Origin: Liolophura sinensis
Taxonomy: Eukaryota > Mollusca > Polyplacophora > Chitonida > Chitonidae
Assembly (NCBI RefSeq): GCF_032854445.1
Contig: NC_088297.1
Coordinates: 24,437,127 to 24,501,126 of the forward strand
DNA: 64,000 nucleotides
Direction: 5' to 3'
Shown piece by piece: positions 23,487-35,775 of the stretch. A program made the position numbers and the translations under genes. The notes under the pieces were generated by a model that did no database searches, was not told the DNA's origin, and was given only the letters and a program-made list of their open reading frames with translations. The stretch's first letter is position 1; each line of letters starts with the position of its first letter.

Positions 23487-23815
23487 TTTGGGTAAGTGAG
23501 TGCTTGAGGTTTAACGTTGTACCTAACAATTTTTCAGTCATATGACGACGAAGGAATCCTTAGAGTGCATGTAATGGGCCTTCTTGTTGCAGGACGGATT
23601 TCCACCGCTCTTTTATCTAGTGCTGCTTCACTGAGACGCGAAGGCAAGTAAGGAGCCCCGCCCGAGACATTACACTGATACGGGTCTACCAGTCGTTGCA
23701 CTATCCCCTTCATGCTGAACGTCAAGCGAGGAAAGTACAGCTTCCTCTTTTAAGGCCATAGGTGTGACTCGGCCCAGGACTGACCCTGATTCTACCACTC
23801 CCGAAGCGTGGCCGG
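23487..23815 (-). mobile_element. SINE-2 (second tRNA-derived family)
   Basis: Defined by the tail 'gagtgagtgcttggggtttaacgtcgtac' and the block 'ttttcagtcatatgacgacgaaggaatccttagagtgc', then 'ggtgtgactcg.cccaggattgaccctgg'. Other copies are at about 3930-4210, 28022-28265 (next to exon 1 of the RPTP gene), 33825-34015 (part), 37588-37855 and a stub at 26143-26182. Confidence 0.75.
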
Positions 23816-23940
23816 TAATTCTTATTTGATGTTGGCTGTGTATTACATTCACACTCAGATAAGTCAGTTACGCATTAGCAATGACAAGTGTCATGACAAA
23901 TGTAGAGGAAATGGAACACACAAGAGGTCCAAAGACAAAA

Positions 23941-24895
23941 TCAGTACAGGGTATGACCGCCCAAGTTTACAATGCATGTCATACAACGCCTTCTGATGAA
24001 CAATATCAGTCTCCGAATAAAAGCTTGTTGTATCCTACGCCACTCACGTTTTAGAACAACTGTGAGACCACTAACGTTGGTGATTTGAGGTCCACATGCA
24101 ACGCGCCGTCTCAGGTCATCCTGCAAAGTGCTCGATGGGCGGTAGATCGGCAGGCTATGGTATAACATGTACAATATTCTGTGCCAGAAAAATCCATAGA
24201 AGCACGTGCTTTGGCCTTGTCCTGTTGATAAAAGTATGCCGCTCTTGGTGTGGCATAACGCGACGCCTTAAAATGGCGCCCCTGTAGTAAACTGCATCAA
24301 CACGACCAGTGCGTACATAGAGCCGTGTTCTGTGATGAAAAGGGATACCGCTGCAAACCATCACACTTCCGCCGCCTCATCGATCAGTCTGCACGACATA
24401 ATTATCAAGATAACGTTCCCCACCGCGTGTACGTCCGTTGGCGTTCCTGAGGTGAAATTCGCCAGAGAAGAGAACGTCATACCAGCAACGAAGTAACCAT
24501 TGTTTGTTCAGTCTTGTGATGGCACTGTGCGAGATGGTGTAACAGTTCCAACCACATTACAGGAGTATTGTACAACCTCAAAGCCTAAACCAGACATCCA
24601 TGATGATTTCTATATGGATGAGGATTATCCAGATGATATTGACGATGAAATGGATGATAGTTATGAGGAAGATGGTGACGATTCGGGCAACGGTGAAACA
24701 TGATAATTCAACGTTACTATTTTGTATACATATATTTTGTAAAAGGAAAAAACTTGTACAAGGACCATGGCAAACTTTGTTGCCATGGCCCTTGTAGTCA
24801 GGCCAACTTCAGTCAAGGCAATGGCACGCTCCCGATCCTCAGGTGTCGATCGCGACACTGCGCCTTTAGTGCTATTCCGTTGCTTCATCGATTGT
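23941..24895 (-). pseudogene. Decayed Tc1/mariner-type transposase
   Basis: The minus strand contains recognisable transposase pieces in order. An N-terminal helix-turn-helix start (STPEDRERAIALTEVGLTTR) lies near 24772-24852. The catalytic-core segments VLFSGEFHLRNANGRTR, YVVQTDR and GGGSVMVCSGIPFHHRTR run to about 24300, and the C-terminal parts FLAQNIVHVIP and ALAxEWRRIQQ-like sequence to about 23960, ending RRRCMTCI..GGHTLY. Frameshifts and stops separate the pieces, and about 200 bp of unrelated sequence (24560-24770) sits between the N-terminal and core segments. It lies in an intron of the RPTP gene, in the same orientation. It is non-functional. Confidence 0.8.
24558..24703 (+). other. 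Acidic open segment inside the transposase relic
   Basis: On the plus strand this stretch reads EYCTTSKPKPDIHDDFYMDE, continues as an Asp/Glu-rich tail and stops at TGA. An acceptor-like attacag lies just before it. It interrupts the transposase homology, so it was inserted. Just after it, 24757-24799 is a near-perfect hairpin (arms around ccatggcaa / ttgccatgg). It is not convincing as a gene; it may be a fragment of a processed copy. Confidence 0.2.
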
Positions 24896-24959
24896 GAGCT
24901 ATTGAATGCCTTCCCTTTATACCCTATGTCTGCAGTCAAAATTTATCACTCTTTGAATT

Positions 24960-25560
24960 TTTCATGCTTTTTAGGTGTAAAACGTGCTTTCCCGTCCTGT
25001 ACCCTGTTGTGTTTTGATGACGACCCTCATAAAGGATATCAGACCTGACATCCTCTTTGGATCTTCCATACCTCCCAACCATGGATATTTCGATTGTTGT
25101 TCTCAAACTACCATCATATTCATGGATTCATGTTGTTTCGTTTTTAACGTGGGTGATTACTGTGCAATTATTTCTTCTATGGACATGAAACTTTTATTAT
25201 CGCTGCCACCAAAATGTATACCTCGGATATGGAAATGAGTTGTGCTCGGATCTGAAATTAGCTTTTTCTTATCGCACGGTTCTGAACACGACCTGTTTAT
25301 CTATAAACTGATATATTAATATAACTTTCTTTTCTAAGAAGGGGTCACCAACCAGATGCATGCCAAATCTCCTGACGTAAAGCCCACGGTAGTATGTATA
25401 AGACTTCCCAACTCACCAGGAACTATCTCCCTCACAAAAATGCCACATGGCATCTAACAGGGGTTAGAGGACGTCGGCGAAAACAGCGACAGGTAAGTCA
25501 TCAGTAAATAAAGGCAGGTGTACATGTATGAACAGGTGGGTGTACACTGTAACTATACAG
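24960..25560. other. RPTP intron, no recognisable feature
   Basis: No exon or repeat recognised between the transposase relic and the SINE at 25570. Confidence 0.5.
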
Positions 25561-25569
25561 ACTTATGCT

Positions 25570-25743
25570 TTATTTATTTATTTCATTGGTGTTTTACGCC
25601 GTTCTCAAGAATAGTTCACTTCTACCACGGCGGCCAGCATTATGGTGGGTGGTAACCGGGCAGAGCCCGGGGGAAACCCACGACCATCCACAGGCTGCTG
25701 CACACCTTCCCACGTACAACTGGAGAGAAAGCCAGCATGAGCC
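25570..25743 (-). mobile_element. SINE-1, 5'-truncated, with TSD
   Basis: Tail and body are present but the tRNA-like head is missing. The direct repeat TATGCTTTA (25564-25572 and 25744-25752) flanks it, so truncation happened at insertion. Confidence 0.8.
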
Positions 25744-25838
25744 TATGCTTTAGAAGAGTACTCTGATTCGTCAAAAGATATCAATGTGTTTTGAAAGTAT
25801 GTCGTCCTGTAACTATTAAAATGAATATCTGCACTTAC

Positions 25839-25964
25839 TTGTCTGACAGACACTGCTTGTCCATCCGTCCTGACAGCCTCCCTCACAAAAGCCTGCTGTT
25901 CCACACATCGTCCTGTTCACGCAGTGACATTCATCTCCACATTTAGTGCTTGTCGAGTTACAGT
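25839..25964 (-). CDS. RPTP exon: EGF-like module 1 (type A)
   Basis: A 126 nt phase 1-1 exon with a ttttag acceptor and an A|gtaagtgc donor. The module has eight cysteines spaced like the other type-A modules, with the core KCGDECHCVNRTMCG and the ending GWTSSVCQT. Eight-cysteine modules of this kind resemble MEGF/laminin-type EGF repeats; they are extracellular and disulphide-bonded. It would follow the signal peptide directly, since exon 1 also ends in phase 1. A symmetric 1-1 exon can be duplicated or skipped without a frameshift, which fits the repeated exons further along. Confidence 0.85.
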
Positions 25965-27061
25965 CTAAAACATAAATGGGTCCACAACTTAAGTGACAAG
26001 TTTTAGCGCCTGCAAACTGTATGTAAATATATTTAAACTTTGTAACCAGGTAAAAATGTACACATTCATTCACACGTAAAGGACGCAGTCCTATGAATCG
26101 TCCGAGGCTGATGAGGCTGTATTGGCCCTATTACAGCATGGGTGAGTGAGTGAGTGCTTGGGGTTTAACGTCGTACTATTACAGCATGATGCCCAGTACA
26201 TACATATATACATGTAAGTTCCATCAAAGATACCGGTATCTTAAATGGACCTCGATCAGTATGATATCAGCAACTGTATTAAACCACATGCGTGAAAAGT
26301 GTCGGGTCTGCTTTTTAACTGTCGTAATATATTAACGTTAAATTTCATCCGGCCGTAAGTACGCAACGCAGCTCTTTTGGAGCGTTTATTCCGACGATGT
26401 TCCGAATATTTAGTTGATTTTCTCCATTCCAGGAACCCACGTTAAGTGCTGAAAAAAGCATAAAATGAATACGATTATTTATAAAGCCAGTGTCCTCATT
26501 ACCTGATCGGTATAACAGTCGTGAAGGAACAGAGAAACGCCAAACTGGTTTGTTTGTACAGAAAGTATCATCAGATGAATTGTTTTGCGGTTTCAATAAT
26601 GAAATATAAGGAAAAATCTAAACTCGCATAGATGAATCATGACAATGGTTCTAATTTTGGAGGCGACGACTGGTGACTAGGTGATATAAACCCGAATAAA
26701 TAGGCGTGTGACAGTACATATGTGAGCGTATGAAGTTAGTTTTTTATGTCATGGTAACAGGTTCTACCAGAAAATTTCGGTTCCAGGGAACGAAGCCCAT
26801 TGCTCATTTTTGTTCCAGTAGGTGCATACCATGGTATATACTAGGTGCCGTGCAGTGGACCATTGATTAGGCTAAGCATGCTCTACACGCTTCTGTCGGC
26901 GTGTCGTGCGAGAGGCCAAAACAGCTAAGACTTTGACGTTCATTGGACTGGATAGTGTAATATACATGTACAATATGATACAGGAGTAGACTACTAGCAA
27001 AGGATTATATCCATATTTAGGCCTTGTACGTTTGTTATGGGGCCAACATAGATTATACAAC

Positions 27062-27312
27062 GTATTGTAGACCTGTATACAGGCGCTAAAACAGACATTC
27101 GTACACCAAGCATCATCAAAAATGGACGTTCTAGGTCAATCATCGCAAGACCATTTCCCAAATCAACGTTGAAGACAGTCCACCGAAGAACTCAGAAAAT
27201 GTGTCAAGTACGAAATTAGGACGGAGTCATGCTAAGAGAAGCAGTCAACAGTTTTCAGTGATGTTGGAAAGACGCAAGGAATGTGCTAGGCGAATGGATG
27301 AAATCCGTATCC
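27062..27312 (+). repeat. Dispersed repeat R3 (three copies)
   Basis: The shared sequence includes 'aaacagacattc.taca.cag.c.tca', 'tccaggtcaataa.ggcaag', 'caccgaagaact.agaaa' and 'atgatgttggaaagacgcaag...ctaggcgaa'. Further copies are at 40805-41030 (plus) and about 58870-59100 (minus). The copies retain partial open frames that are rich in Lys/Arg/Asn. The family is unknown, possibly a transposon remnant. Confidence 0.6.
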
Positions 27313-27764
27313 AAATCGTGCTACAGTGTTAGCTTTAAGCTGTCGTTAATTTATACATGTCTGATCCTAGCGGTATCAAACAGAAGGAGATTGTTATGAA
27401 TGTACGACTTCTTTAAATTGGAGGAAGTTATCAAGTGAAATATGTAGAAAAATGCGAAAAATCGAGTTTTCGCATTGGCTTGTTATTGGCCTATGAAGGT
27501 CGCTGTGTTGGCTCAAGGGGATTCGAAAACGCTCAATTCATAATATTTTTATTAATTTTCATTAACAAATCGTCTCTTAATCAGTTGTCACCTACTTCTA
27601 CTTCATTTGTGCAGCTTACCTCCTGTAAATAGCTATACTCTTTAAGCACTTCCATGAACAGTTAGAATAAACCCCTAACTCAGGCAAATAGACAAGAAGC
27701 CGATTTTCACCTGTAAGTGAGGCTATTTGCTATTTACTGTAGTCACTGCTCATTCGGATAATGA

Positions 27765-27895
27765 TTTCGAATAAATAACCCACTGCTGTGTTAGCTATTA
27801 GTTATTGAAATACTGATTTCGAATAACCAACCAGCTGCTGTGTTTGCTATTATGTATTCAAATGACTGATTTCGAATAACTAACCGTCGGCGTTT
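27765..27895. repeat. ~62 bp tandem repeat, 2.5 copies
   Basis: Copies of 'tgatttcgaataa.caacc.gctgctgtgtt.gctatta'. The remaining RPTP intron 1 sequence (26190-27060, 27315-27760, 27900-28020) shows nothing else. Confidence 0.7.
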
Positions 27896-28451
27896 ACCAG
27901 CAATGCCTTGCAACAACAACCAGTGTGCTTAATGTGGACAGTATTTGGGGCTGGGACTAAGAACAACGCTATAGATTAAAGTGAAAGTCCCTTGAAGTCG
28001 GGAAATATGGGAACAACCCCGGGTTTCAGTCATATGACGACGAAGGAGCCCTTAGAGTGCATGTAATGTCCCTCCTTGTTTCAGGACGGATTTCCACCGC
28101 TCTTTTATCTAGCGCTGCTTCACCCGTGACATTATACTGATACAGGTCAACCAGCCATTGCACTATCCCCTTGAACGCCAGGCGAGGAAGTTACAACTTC
28201 CTCTTTTAAAGTCTTAGGTGTGACTCGACCCAGGATTGACCCTGGGATTTACCGCCCCGAAGCGGACACACTACTGACTGTGCTATTGATCGGAACTGAG
28301 AGGCTTGAGCAGAGAAACTGGTTGTCCAAGCGTGATACGAAGGAGTATACGTATGACTGAAAAATTATTGAGTACAACGTAAAAAGCCAAACACACATAC
28401 ATTTCAAACATATAAACAGGGGGAATACAGGCACAAGTTCATTGTGCTTAC

Positions 28452-28533
28452 CTTGCCCGTAGCAAACCGGAATTGACGTCAGAACTACCAGGGTCAGCAG
28501 GAGTGACGCGAGCGTGGTCATCGTGTTCGGCAA
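28452..28533 (-). CDS. RPTP exon 1: start codon and signal peptide
   Basis: This exon encodes 27 residues plus one base: a short polar start (MPNT), a second Met, then the hydrophobic core LASLLLTLVVLTSIPVCYG, a typical signal peptide with probable cleavage after CYG. It ends at a consensus donor (G|gtaagcac) in phase 1, which matches the phase-1 acceptor of every EGF exon downstream. Two start codons are possible, at 28533 and 28521; both give a workable signal peptide and I keep the longer. No promoter motif is evident upstream. The assignment rests on the signal peptide, the donor and the matching phase. Confidence 0.75.
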
Positions 28534-30940
28534 GTCCTGCGGTACCGTCGTGTGACAGACGCAGACAGTGAAGACTGAACTAGTAGCGCAGTTTTCAGCG
28601 TAATCAAACTTACCTTAAAGTTGCCTAAGCAGGAAGTAAAAATATATTCTTTACAAATATTGGTCTTTTGATGGGACAGCCGCCCAGGCGCATGCTGTGC
28701 TGCTTTTTGTTCCGCATAAAGCGAGATCTAGACCTGTATGGGCTCTATTCACGGAAAAAACACGATGGTGGTGCTAAGGGCCTATACACATGGGAGCCAG
28801 GGCCTAAATAGGCGTTCATGCGTGCAGGTCTATACATTATATAGCTCTCGTATTATTAATAAAACCTCGACATAAGGTTATGACAATCTTAACACGGCTT
28901 TATACACACAGGAGAAAAAGTCTGATCTACTTTATAGTCATTCTCACACACGGCTTTTTACTGCTCGTGTATTGAGTTACATGAGCAAAAACATATTTGA
29001 AAGGCACAAAGGTATATTGCCGTCTTGAGTACCGATGGTTAGATGGAGGGGGTATAGACATATTTGTGTTCAAGCTTCAGCAAATATAATGAGATATCTG
29101 GCTACCCTTTAAAGTATGTCAAATGAAAAAGACACAATATGTATGTGTCACCACCATACATTTTCGCACAGCGCTATAATTTAGCTTGGGCCGGATAAAG
29201 TCTATATACTGCGGCACTTCGATACATATCTTGGAGGGAGGGGGGGAGGGTCTTGCGTGAAGGGGCTAAGGGAGGGGGAATGTGAAGGGTACAGTAAAAG
29301 TGCCATATTTACGGCATCGAATCCAGCTCTTTCTATCAACCCTAATTATAGCCCATAATTACGTCACTGTTTTTACAATCACCGCCGCTTGGTATCTGGT
29401 TTGCATTATTTCCAGTTTCCTGACGGTGTTTGTAAGTTTGGCTGTGATATATGCCACATATTAATTGTTGTATGTCGTCACTGGAAATATTAGTCTCTAC
29501 AGTGGCCAGGAAGACCCTGTATGTTTTCAGTCTTCCAGGACCAGATATTGGCTGTAAGACTGAGTGCTGAAAATACACGAATTTAATAATTACAGGTAAC
29601 AGTAAGATTGCATAGGCAGATAGTTTCATTTTTTTTTAAATTTATTTTTGTACAATGTTTCGGCAATATAACCATAAAGCTTGGAGGAAAACATTCAGAC
29701 ATGTGCTTAATCTTTTAGGACACATTAGTTATCAGTACAAAGATTGAAGGAAAAGAAGCTTATATGCGAATTTTCACATGATCAATCTGCTTTTCATCAA
29801 AGCTACAGTTTAAACCATGTTTGACAGTGTGAATGTCAGTGTCATTAATCATGACAGAGATCGTACATAGGATGGTGGCTGTGGGTTTCCCATGAGTTCT
29901 GACCGATTTCCTCCCATCATAATGCTGCATGGCCGCCATTGCATAAGTGAAATACTCTTCAGTGCGGCGTTTAACTCCAGTAAAATAAATAAATAAATTA
30001 TTAATAAAATAAGCAAGTAGCGCGGAATGACACAAGGTCACAGATGGACGTTCATCTCAACGTCTGGAGGCGATAACATACCATTATGTTTAAGCGGAAG
30101 ACGACACTTCCCTGCATGTATAATCCGACAACAGCATTTCACACGCCTGTTGTAAGATCTCATGTACTTAGCTTCATATTGAAAAAACTGTAATATAATT
30201 TATAATTGAAATCGGGAAATGACCTAGTTGTTCAGGCTGCGTGGGAAAGACTGGGCTCAATGCGGATCCCGGTAACGCCATGAATGGCCAATCTTAAAGG
30301 ATTTTCTTTAAAGGATACATGAAAAGGTCATGTAAAACGAAGAGTGTGGTTTCACAGCAAATGATTGAAAAATATGCCAGAAATCTGAGAATTTTTTGGG
30401 AATTTTTTTAGGCTGATGTTATATTTCTTGATAACCCTCGGTCGTTTAAAGTTGTCTTGACAGGTATCACCGTTGACTTCACCACAGCAAGACCGACTAC
30501 TGGGACCTGAGAAAAACTGTAGTCTAAAGTCATAAAAAAACTGAGGAGATTTTTTGTATTTTTACATGTCAGGCCACATCATGTACTCCATATTAAGAAA
30601 TAAACACCAAGCGTTTGTTGTATCCTTTAACCCTCAACGTTGGTGGACAGGTCTGATAATGGTCAACCACAGAGTGGAGTCCCATGTCGGCCTGATTTCA
30701 GTGAGGCAGCATGTCGTACCTAGGAGACACCGTCTTTTACAATGAGGAACGTTTCCCGCCTAAAGTCATTCGGGTCCAAGCCGTGTATTATAAGCTCATT
30801 CACGTTCATTCATTACAAGAGGACAATGTTTACTCCAGCTTGGACCTGAGTTGCCATTGGGTGGGAACACGAATCCCATTGGTGACCAGAAGAAGGTTGA
30901 AGGCGATGATATAGCAGCAAGCAAGGAAACAAAAATGCCA
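28534..30940. other. Upstream of the RPTP gene; no supported gene
   Basis: The 5' flank of the RPTP gene. A minus-strand open frame at 29342-29629 begins with a hydrophobic stretch but has no homology or splice partners. The region otherwise has one SINE-1 fragment. Confidence 0.4.
29872..30002 (+). mobile_element. SINE-1 fragments (several short copies)
   Basis: This copy has only the tail half. Similar partial copies, recognised by 'tttgattggtgttttac...caagaatatttcacttata.gacgg' or its reverse complement, lie at about 2485-2590, 6005-6110, 33250-33420 (diverged), 36050-36140, 49600-49690, 58571-58640, 61475-61555, 62722-62792 and 63298-63400. Confidence 0.6.
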
Positions 30941-30944
30941 TGGA

Positions 30945-31172
30945 TCGCTTCGGTGGTCTAATTGTTAGAGCGTCCGCCCAGAACTCGGGATCAAACTCGG
31001 GATCAAACTCGGGGTTATACCAAAGGTTTTGAAAATGATACTTGCTGGTGCCCAGCACTGAGCATTGGTTGACCCTGTGTCAGTATAATGTGACTGGGTG
31101 GGGAGTCTTCATATTACTGAAAAATTGTTAAGTATGAAGATAAACCCTAAGCATTCACTCACTCATTTATAA
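30945..31172 (+). mobile_element. SINE-2 variant: tRNA-like head joined to SINE-2 tail with a short body
   Basis: The plus strand begins 'tcggtggtctaattgttagagcg' (A box) then 'gggatcaaactcggg' (B box, with an 11 bp tandem triplication of the 'aactcgggatc' type). It ends with the reverse complement of the SINE-2 tail (taaaccctaagcattcactcactc). The body differs from other SINE-2 copies. Confidence 0.65.
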
Positions 31173-32039
31173 ACTCAACAATAAGGCCATCTTTTTCTAA
31201 AACTTCAGATGTTTAAACATATGGATCCCCAGATCCCAGTAGTCTTTTTGACAGCACAGTGTATCACCTCCCTCCAGGTAGCCTACTGTATCTGATGTAC
31301 ACATCCAGTTGTATTAATCTCGACCAGGAAGTCTCTGACCTAACTCCCAAACTGGTTAACCACGGTGCTGAACAGGCTCGCACACTTTTCTCTGCACACA
31401 CATGGATCTGTGTCAATGCAGCAAACATTCGCTGTAAGTCTTGACAATGAACCGGTTTTTCTTCAAGTTTTCTTTGACACATAAATATAGAGACAGATTT
31501 TTAGTGAATAAGCTGTTGAACTGAGCCGCCGTTTCAAAATAGACCATGCTAATTATCAAGTGATGAATGCGCCTGTGTGGGTTTAGGTACATTTTCAACA
31601 GTTCAGTCACATGTTGACAACGTGATTCTGTATTAGTATTCTACAAAGACTTCGTAAAATCATGTTATATTGCAGCGTCAGGTGACAGATCAAGGAAGGT
31701 AGAGGGGATTTCCCCAGAGGCCGCCAGTCACAATTATTTGAGCTCTACGTCTGTGATGATAACGTACACTGGATGACTAATCTGCTCAACCAACTAATTT
31801 ATTGAAACATTCATTTATTCATTTGTGCATTTTCCACGCCGTCGGTGAGAGTGTTTTTACCGTGTTCAGTTTTCAGTGTGAAACGAACACGAATTTCAAG
31901 AGTAAACCACTGGCCCCTGGCAAGTAACTGAAGAACTTCTCGTGTCTATGACATATAGATCTTCGCCAGGGCGAGTGTGAAAGCCAAAATGCTGGAAGAC
32001 AGGTGATATCCGATGAAGTTCATGTTCAGCTGCTTTGTC

Positions 32040-32519
<480 letters not shown>

Positions 32520-32734
32520 TAAGTGACTGAGGGCGGTGGAAACATGGAATCTCGAAAGTTTTCCCGTCCAAGGCTGTAACACGACAGTGTCTCAATTTGC
32601 ACTTGCCTATCGTATCTCGTGGCCAGAATATAAAGTGACAGCCACTTGTCTGCTGTATACTGACATTTATTCATTTGAAATGGATAATGGATTTTAACGA
32701 TGGATTATGGATAATATTTATCCATAACGAGTGG

Positions 32735-32885
32735 TATTTGTCCATATACATAATTCAGTTATCGGTATAAATAATTCAGTTATCAGTATTAATAACTGAT
32801 TTATCGATACCAATAATTCATTAATCGATGTCGACAATTCATTTATCTATATCGATATTTCATTCTTTGATATCATTAGATTCAT
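32735..32885. repeat. ~25 bp AT-rich tandem repeat, ~6 copies
   Basis: Copies of 'aattcatttatc.atatcgata.'. It is flanked by featureless sequence (31175-32000 and 32890-33250). Confidence 0.65.
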
Positions 32886-34184
32886 TTGTCACCTTTGAGA
32901 TAATAATCTTCAATATGACAATACGGTCAAACGCATATTCTGGATTGATGGTTTGATGGCTTTATAAATTTGAGCCTATAAAAGAGCCGTGACAATCATG
33001 TTGGTTATTGAATGCCTAATATTCCATTTCCGTGATATTAATACTAACCGTACTGAGTTTGTGTCGCAAGGACTTCGATTGAGAGTCGATCACGCTCTTT
33101 ACCTATCAGCACATGTTTGGACATTGACCAACCCACCTACCCCTCCCTCAAATCCCTCCACACGCGCACATACACCACCCTTTTTAGCTATTCGTGGAGA
33201 AAGCTCAAATGACCGTTTGCGCAATCAAACGTTCCTCGACGACCACTTGCCTGCCACCAATATGGCGTGTATATCTATCTATACGTCACACGTGGGTAAG
33301 TTCGTCAGTAACATACCCATGGTCGATGGATTACCCCGAGCACATCGGTTTCCCTCATACATCAAACTAACCACCTTTTTGTAGATGAAAACTTCCTGAG
33401 TACGGCGTCAAAGAAGAATCAACGATTATTTAAATGTATAAATATCAGTACATGTAAGTTTGATGTTGGTGTCGAAAGACTGTGTTGGCAGTTGCAAAGT
33501 CCACATGAGCCCTGTGGACTGTCCAGTGTCAAATCCCGTAAAGGAAGGCCCATCGGCTATTGGCAGCGACAATACACACTAATTTTACCACCCCAATTCT
33601 GTTGTGGATAATGCTCTTTTGGAGATCTGACGGACGTAGGGTTTGTGTACTTTCACTAAGCCTTTTGGACATCTAATGGAATCTGTTGGTGTACAAACCC
33701 AGCGTGTTGAAAGCAGTTCCTGTTGATAAGATACTTGACATCACCGTGACCTAACATACTCAAAGAGGAAGAAAACATAAACATGGTGTCAAACTCAGAG
33801 GAGTGGATGGGTGAATGCCCATCGACGAATTCCCACCGCTCCATTTTCTAAGGCTGCTTCACGGAGACGACTCACCCGAGCCATTATACTGATACGGGTC
33901 AACCAGTTGTTGTACGACAATCGAGCGACAATCGAGGAAGCCTACAACTTCCTCATTTTAAGTCTTAGGTGTAACCCGACCCAGGATTGACCCTGGATTC
34001 CCCAATGCGAAAGCTCTAGTAACTCAACCAAAAGGTGGTCCCAAATACCCACCATACAAAAATTATTTTGATATGTCTTTTTCTCTTGAAAGAAAAATCG
34101 GGAACAAATACTGAACACCACACTTACAACTAACTTTCGGCAGTCTTTCGTCTAAACTTGATGTAATTTTTTTTGTACGTTTTT

Positions 34185-34540
34185 CTGCAGACAGACAGAC
34201 ACACAGAAAGACAGACAGACATAAAGGCAGACATAAAGACAAACATACGCATACAGACATACAGGCGGACAGACAGACACAGACATACACACGGACAGAC
34301 ATACAGACACAAAGACATACACGCACAGACAGACACACGAACAGACACACGGACAGACACACGGACATACACACACACGCACGCGCATATGTACATACAT
34401 ACATACAGACAGACACATATACACATAGACAGACACACGGGTATAAACAGACAGACACACGGACATACACACACACGCACGCGCACATGTACAGACATAC
34501 GCACGGACATACACACAGACATACACACAGACAGACACAA
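34185..34540. repeat. Imperfect (ACAG/ACAC)n microsatellite
   Basis: Long run of acagacagacacacgg / acatacaca motifs. Several overlapping long frames on both strands are artefacts. Confidence 0.97.
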
Positions 34541-34990
34541 AAATTTCTCATTCGCCTGCCACCGCAGGCCGATCTGCATGGAGAAACTCAAAGTGTCTGA
34601 GTAAAACTATAGATCCATGGCACGATACTGACAAGCTCTCTCACGTGCATACGTGCATACCATATATATCCCAAACGGTCCTACGAACTCTGGGGAACAC
34701 TTTTTGTCACAAAGACCACAAAAAGATTGGAAACGTGCAATCTTGAATTCCTTGTCCAACGACGGGACTGAACTTCCGCCTGGTGGTCGGTAATCTATCG
34801 ACAACATTACTTTCTGATCAATATTCCGGCATACATGCCCTTTGGAGGGGTAATATTTTTAATAGATACAACTTGTACCTTCAAAGTAGAATAGATTAAC
34901 TCCGTTAGAAGTTACAACTTGTAACTACAGATGTCTAATATTCTTGCATATTTTTTGCTTGGAACAAGATAGATCAAAGACAAAAGAAAG

Positions 34991-35127
34991 TTTATTTATT
35001 TATTTATTTGATTGGGTGTTTTACGCTGTACTCAAGAATATTTCACTTATACGACGGTTGCTGGCCGGAAGTCACAGTGTCCGCATTGATGAGAGGCTTC
35101 TAGGTCATTAGAGGCCACAGAGGCCTC
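34991..35127 (-). mobile_element. SINE-1, internally deleted
   Basis: A (TTTA)n tail and the start of the body are joined directly to the head end ('gcattgatgagaggcttctaggtcattagaggccacagaggcc'). A fragment of a second copy follows at about 35228-35310. Confidence 0.65.
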
Positions 35128-35337
35128 ATAAAAGAAAATGGATGAATGATAAGTTGTGAACTTTTTCTGAAGTGACATGGAAGAGAGCTGCCAAGACGTA
35201 GCCCTTACAAATATCAACCTCTTCCTATTTCATTAATTTATTTATTTGATTGATCTTTAACTCTATCATAAAAAGTTACATGTATGTGACAGCAGTCAGG
35301 CTTATGGATAGAGGAAATTGGAGTGCTCAAAGTGAGT

Positions 35338-35412
35338 CACCAGGTACGAGTCAGTTACGTTCACCAGGTACGAGTCAGTTACGTTCACCAGGTACGAGTC
35401 AGTTACGTTCAC
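35338..35412. repeat. 24 bp tandem repeat, 3 copies
   Basis: The unit 'accaggtacgagtcagttacgttc' is repeated three times identically. Confidence 0.95.
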
Positions 35413-35775
35413 CTGACAAAAATCTTGACTTAGAAAGGCTGGATTTGTCAATGGCCAAGGGACTGGCGATAACTCTGGGAGACTGGTTGTAGTGGTAAGA
35501 TTCCAACCTTTTCTCCGGGTAGGCGTGACTTATTCATGAATATTAATGAAACACGTCATCACTGGAAATATGTTTTAGGGTTGGGGTTAGTGTTCGGATT
35601 AGGAGATAGGGTTAGGATTACGGTTAGACGTGTTTCGTTCATATTCATAAAGGAAAGGGTCGTAATCTTACCGCTACCGTCGCCTCATTAGTTTGCCTTC
35701 AGCTGTTGGTAATGTACAAAACTGCATTCGAATTCTTCCATACTGACAGTTACAAAGATCAACGTGATGAACAGT

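Larger units (their letters stand above)
1090..28533 (-). other. Gene span: EGF-repeat receptor-type protein tyrosine phosphatase (5' and middle part)
   Basis: Fourteen exons on the minus strand join without a phase conflict: signal peptide, seven EGF-like modules, one transmembrane helix, a basic/serine juxtamembrane stretch, then the start of a tyrosine phosphatase domain. Summed exon length is 1627 nt (about 542 residues). The signal-peptide and EGF exons all join in phase 1; the transmembrane exon then runs 1 to 2, followed by 2-1, 1-0, 0-1, 1-0 and 0-1. The WPD loop, the HCSAGxGRTG loop and the C-terminus are not in the window; the next exon must lie left of position 1. RPTPs dephosphorylate phosphotyrosine on the cytoplasmic face of the plasma membrane, and the EGF region would face outside. 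Introns carry most of the repeats in 1-28 kb. Confidence 0.85.

Noticed and set aside
26350-26455. Possible RPTP exon encoding ALNVGSWNGENQLNIRNIVG
   Set aside because: The acceptor fits phase 1, but the only reasonable donor leaves phase 0, which does not match the next exon, and no domain is recognisable.
29342-29629. 95-codon minus frame with a hydrophobic start
   Set aside because: No homology, no consistent splice partners and no signal cleavage context; kept only as a note in the intergenic entry.
31256-31433. Plus-strand exon-like segment with a gtaagt donor and a ttttgacag acceptor
   Set aside because: No recognisable domain and no partner exon; the splice signals alone are not enough.
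34063-34604. Several long Cys/Val-rich and Arg/Thr-rich frames
   Set aside because: They are translations of an (ACAG/ACAC)n microsatellite.
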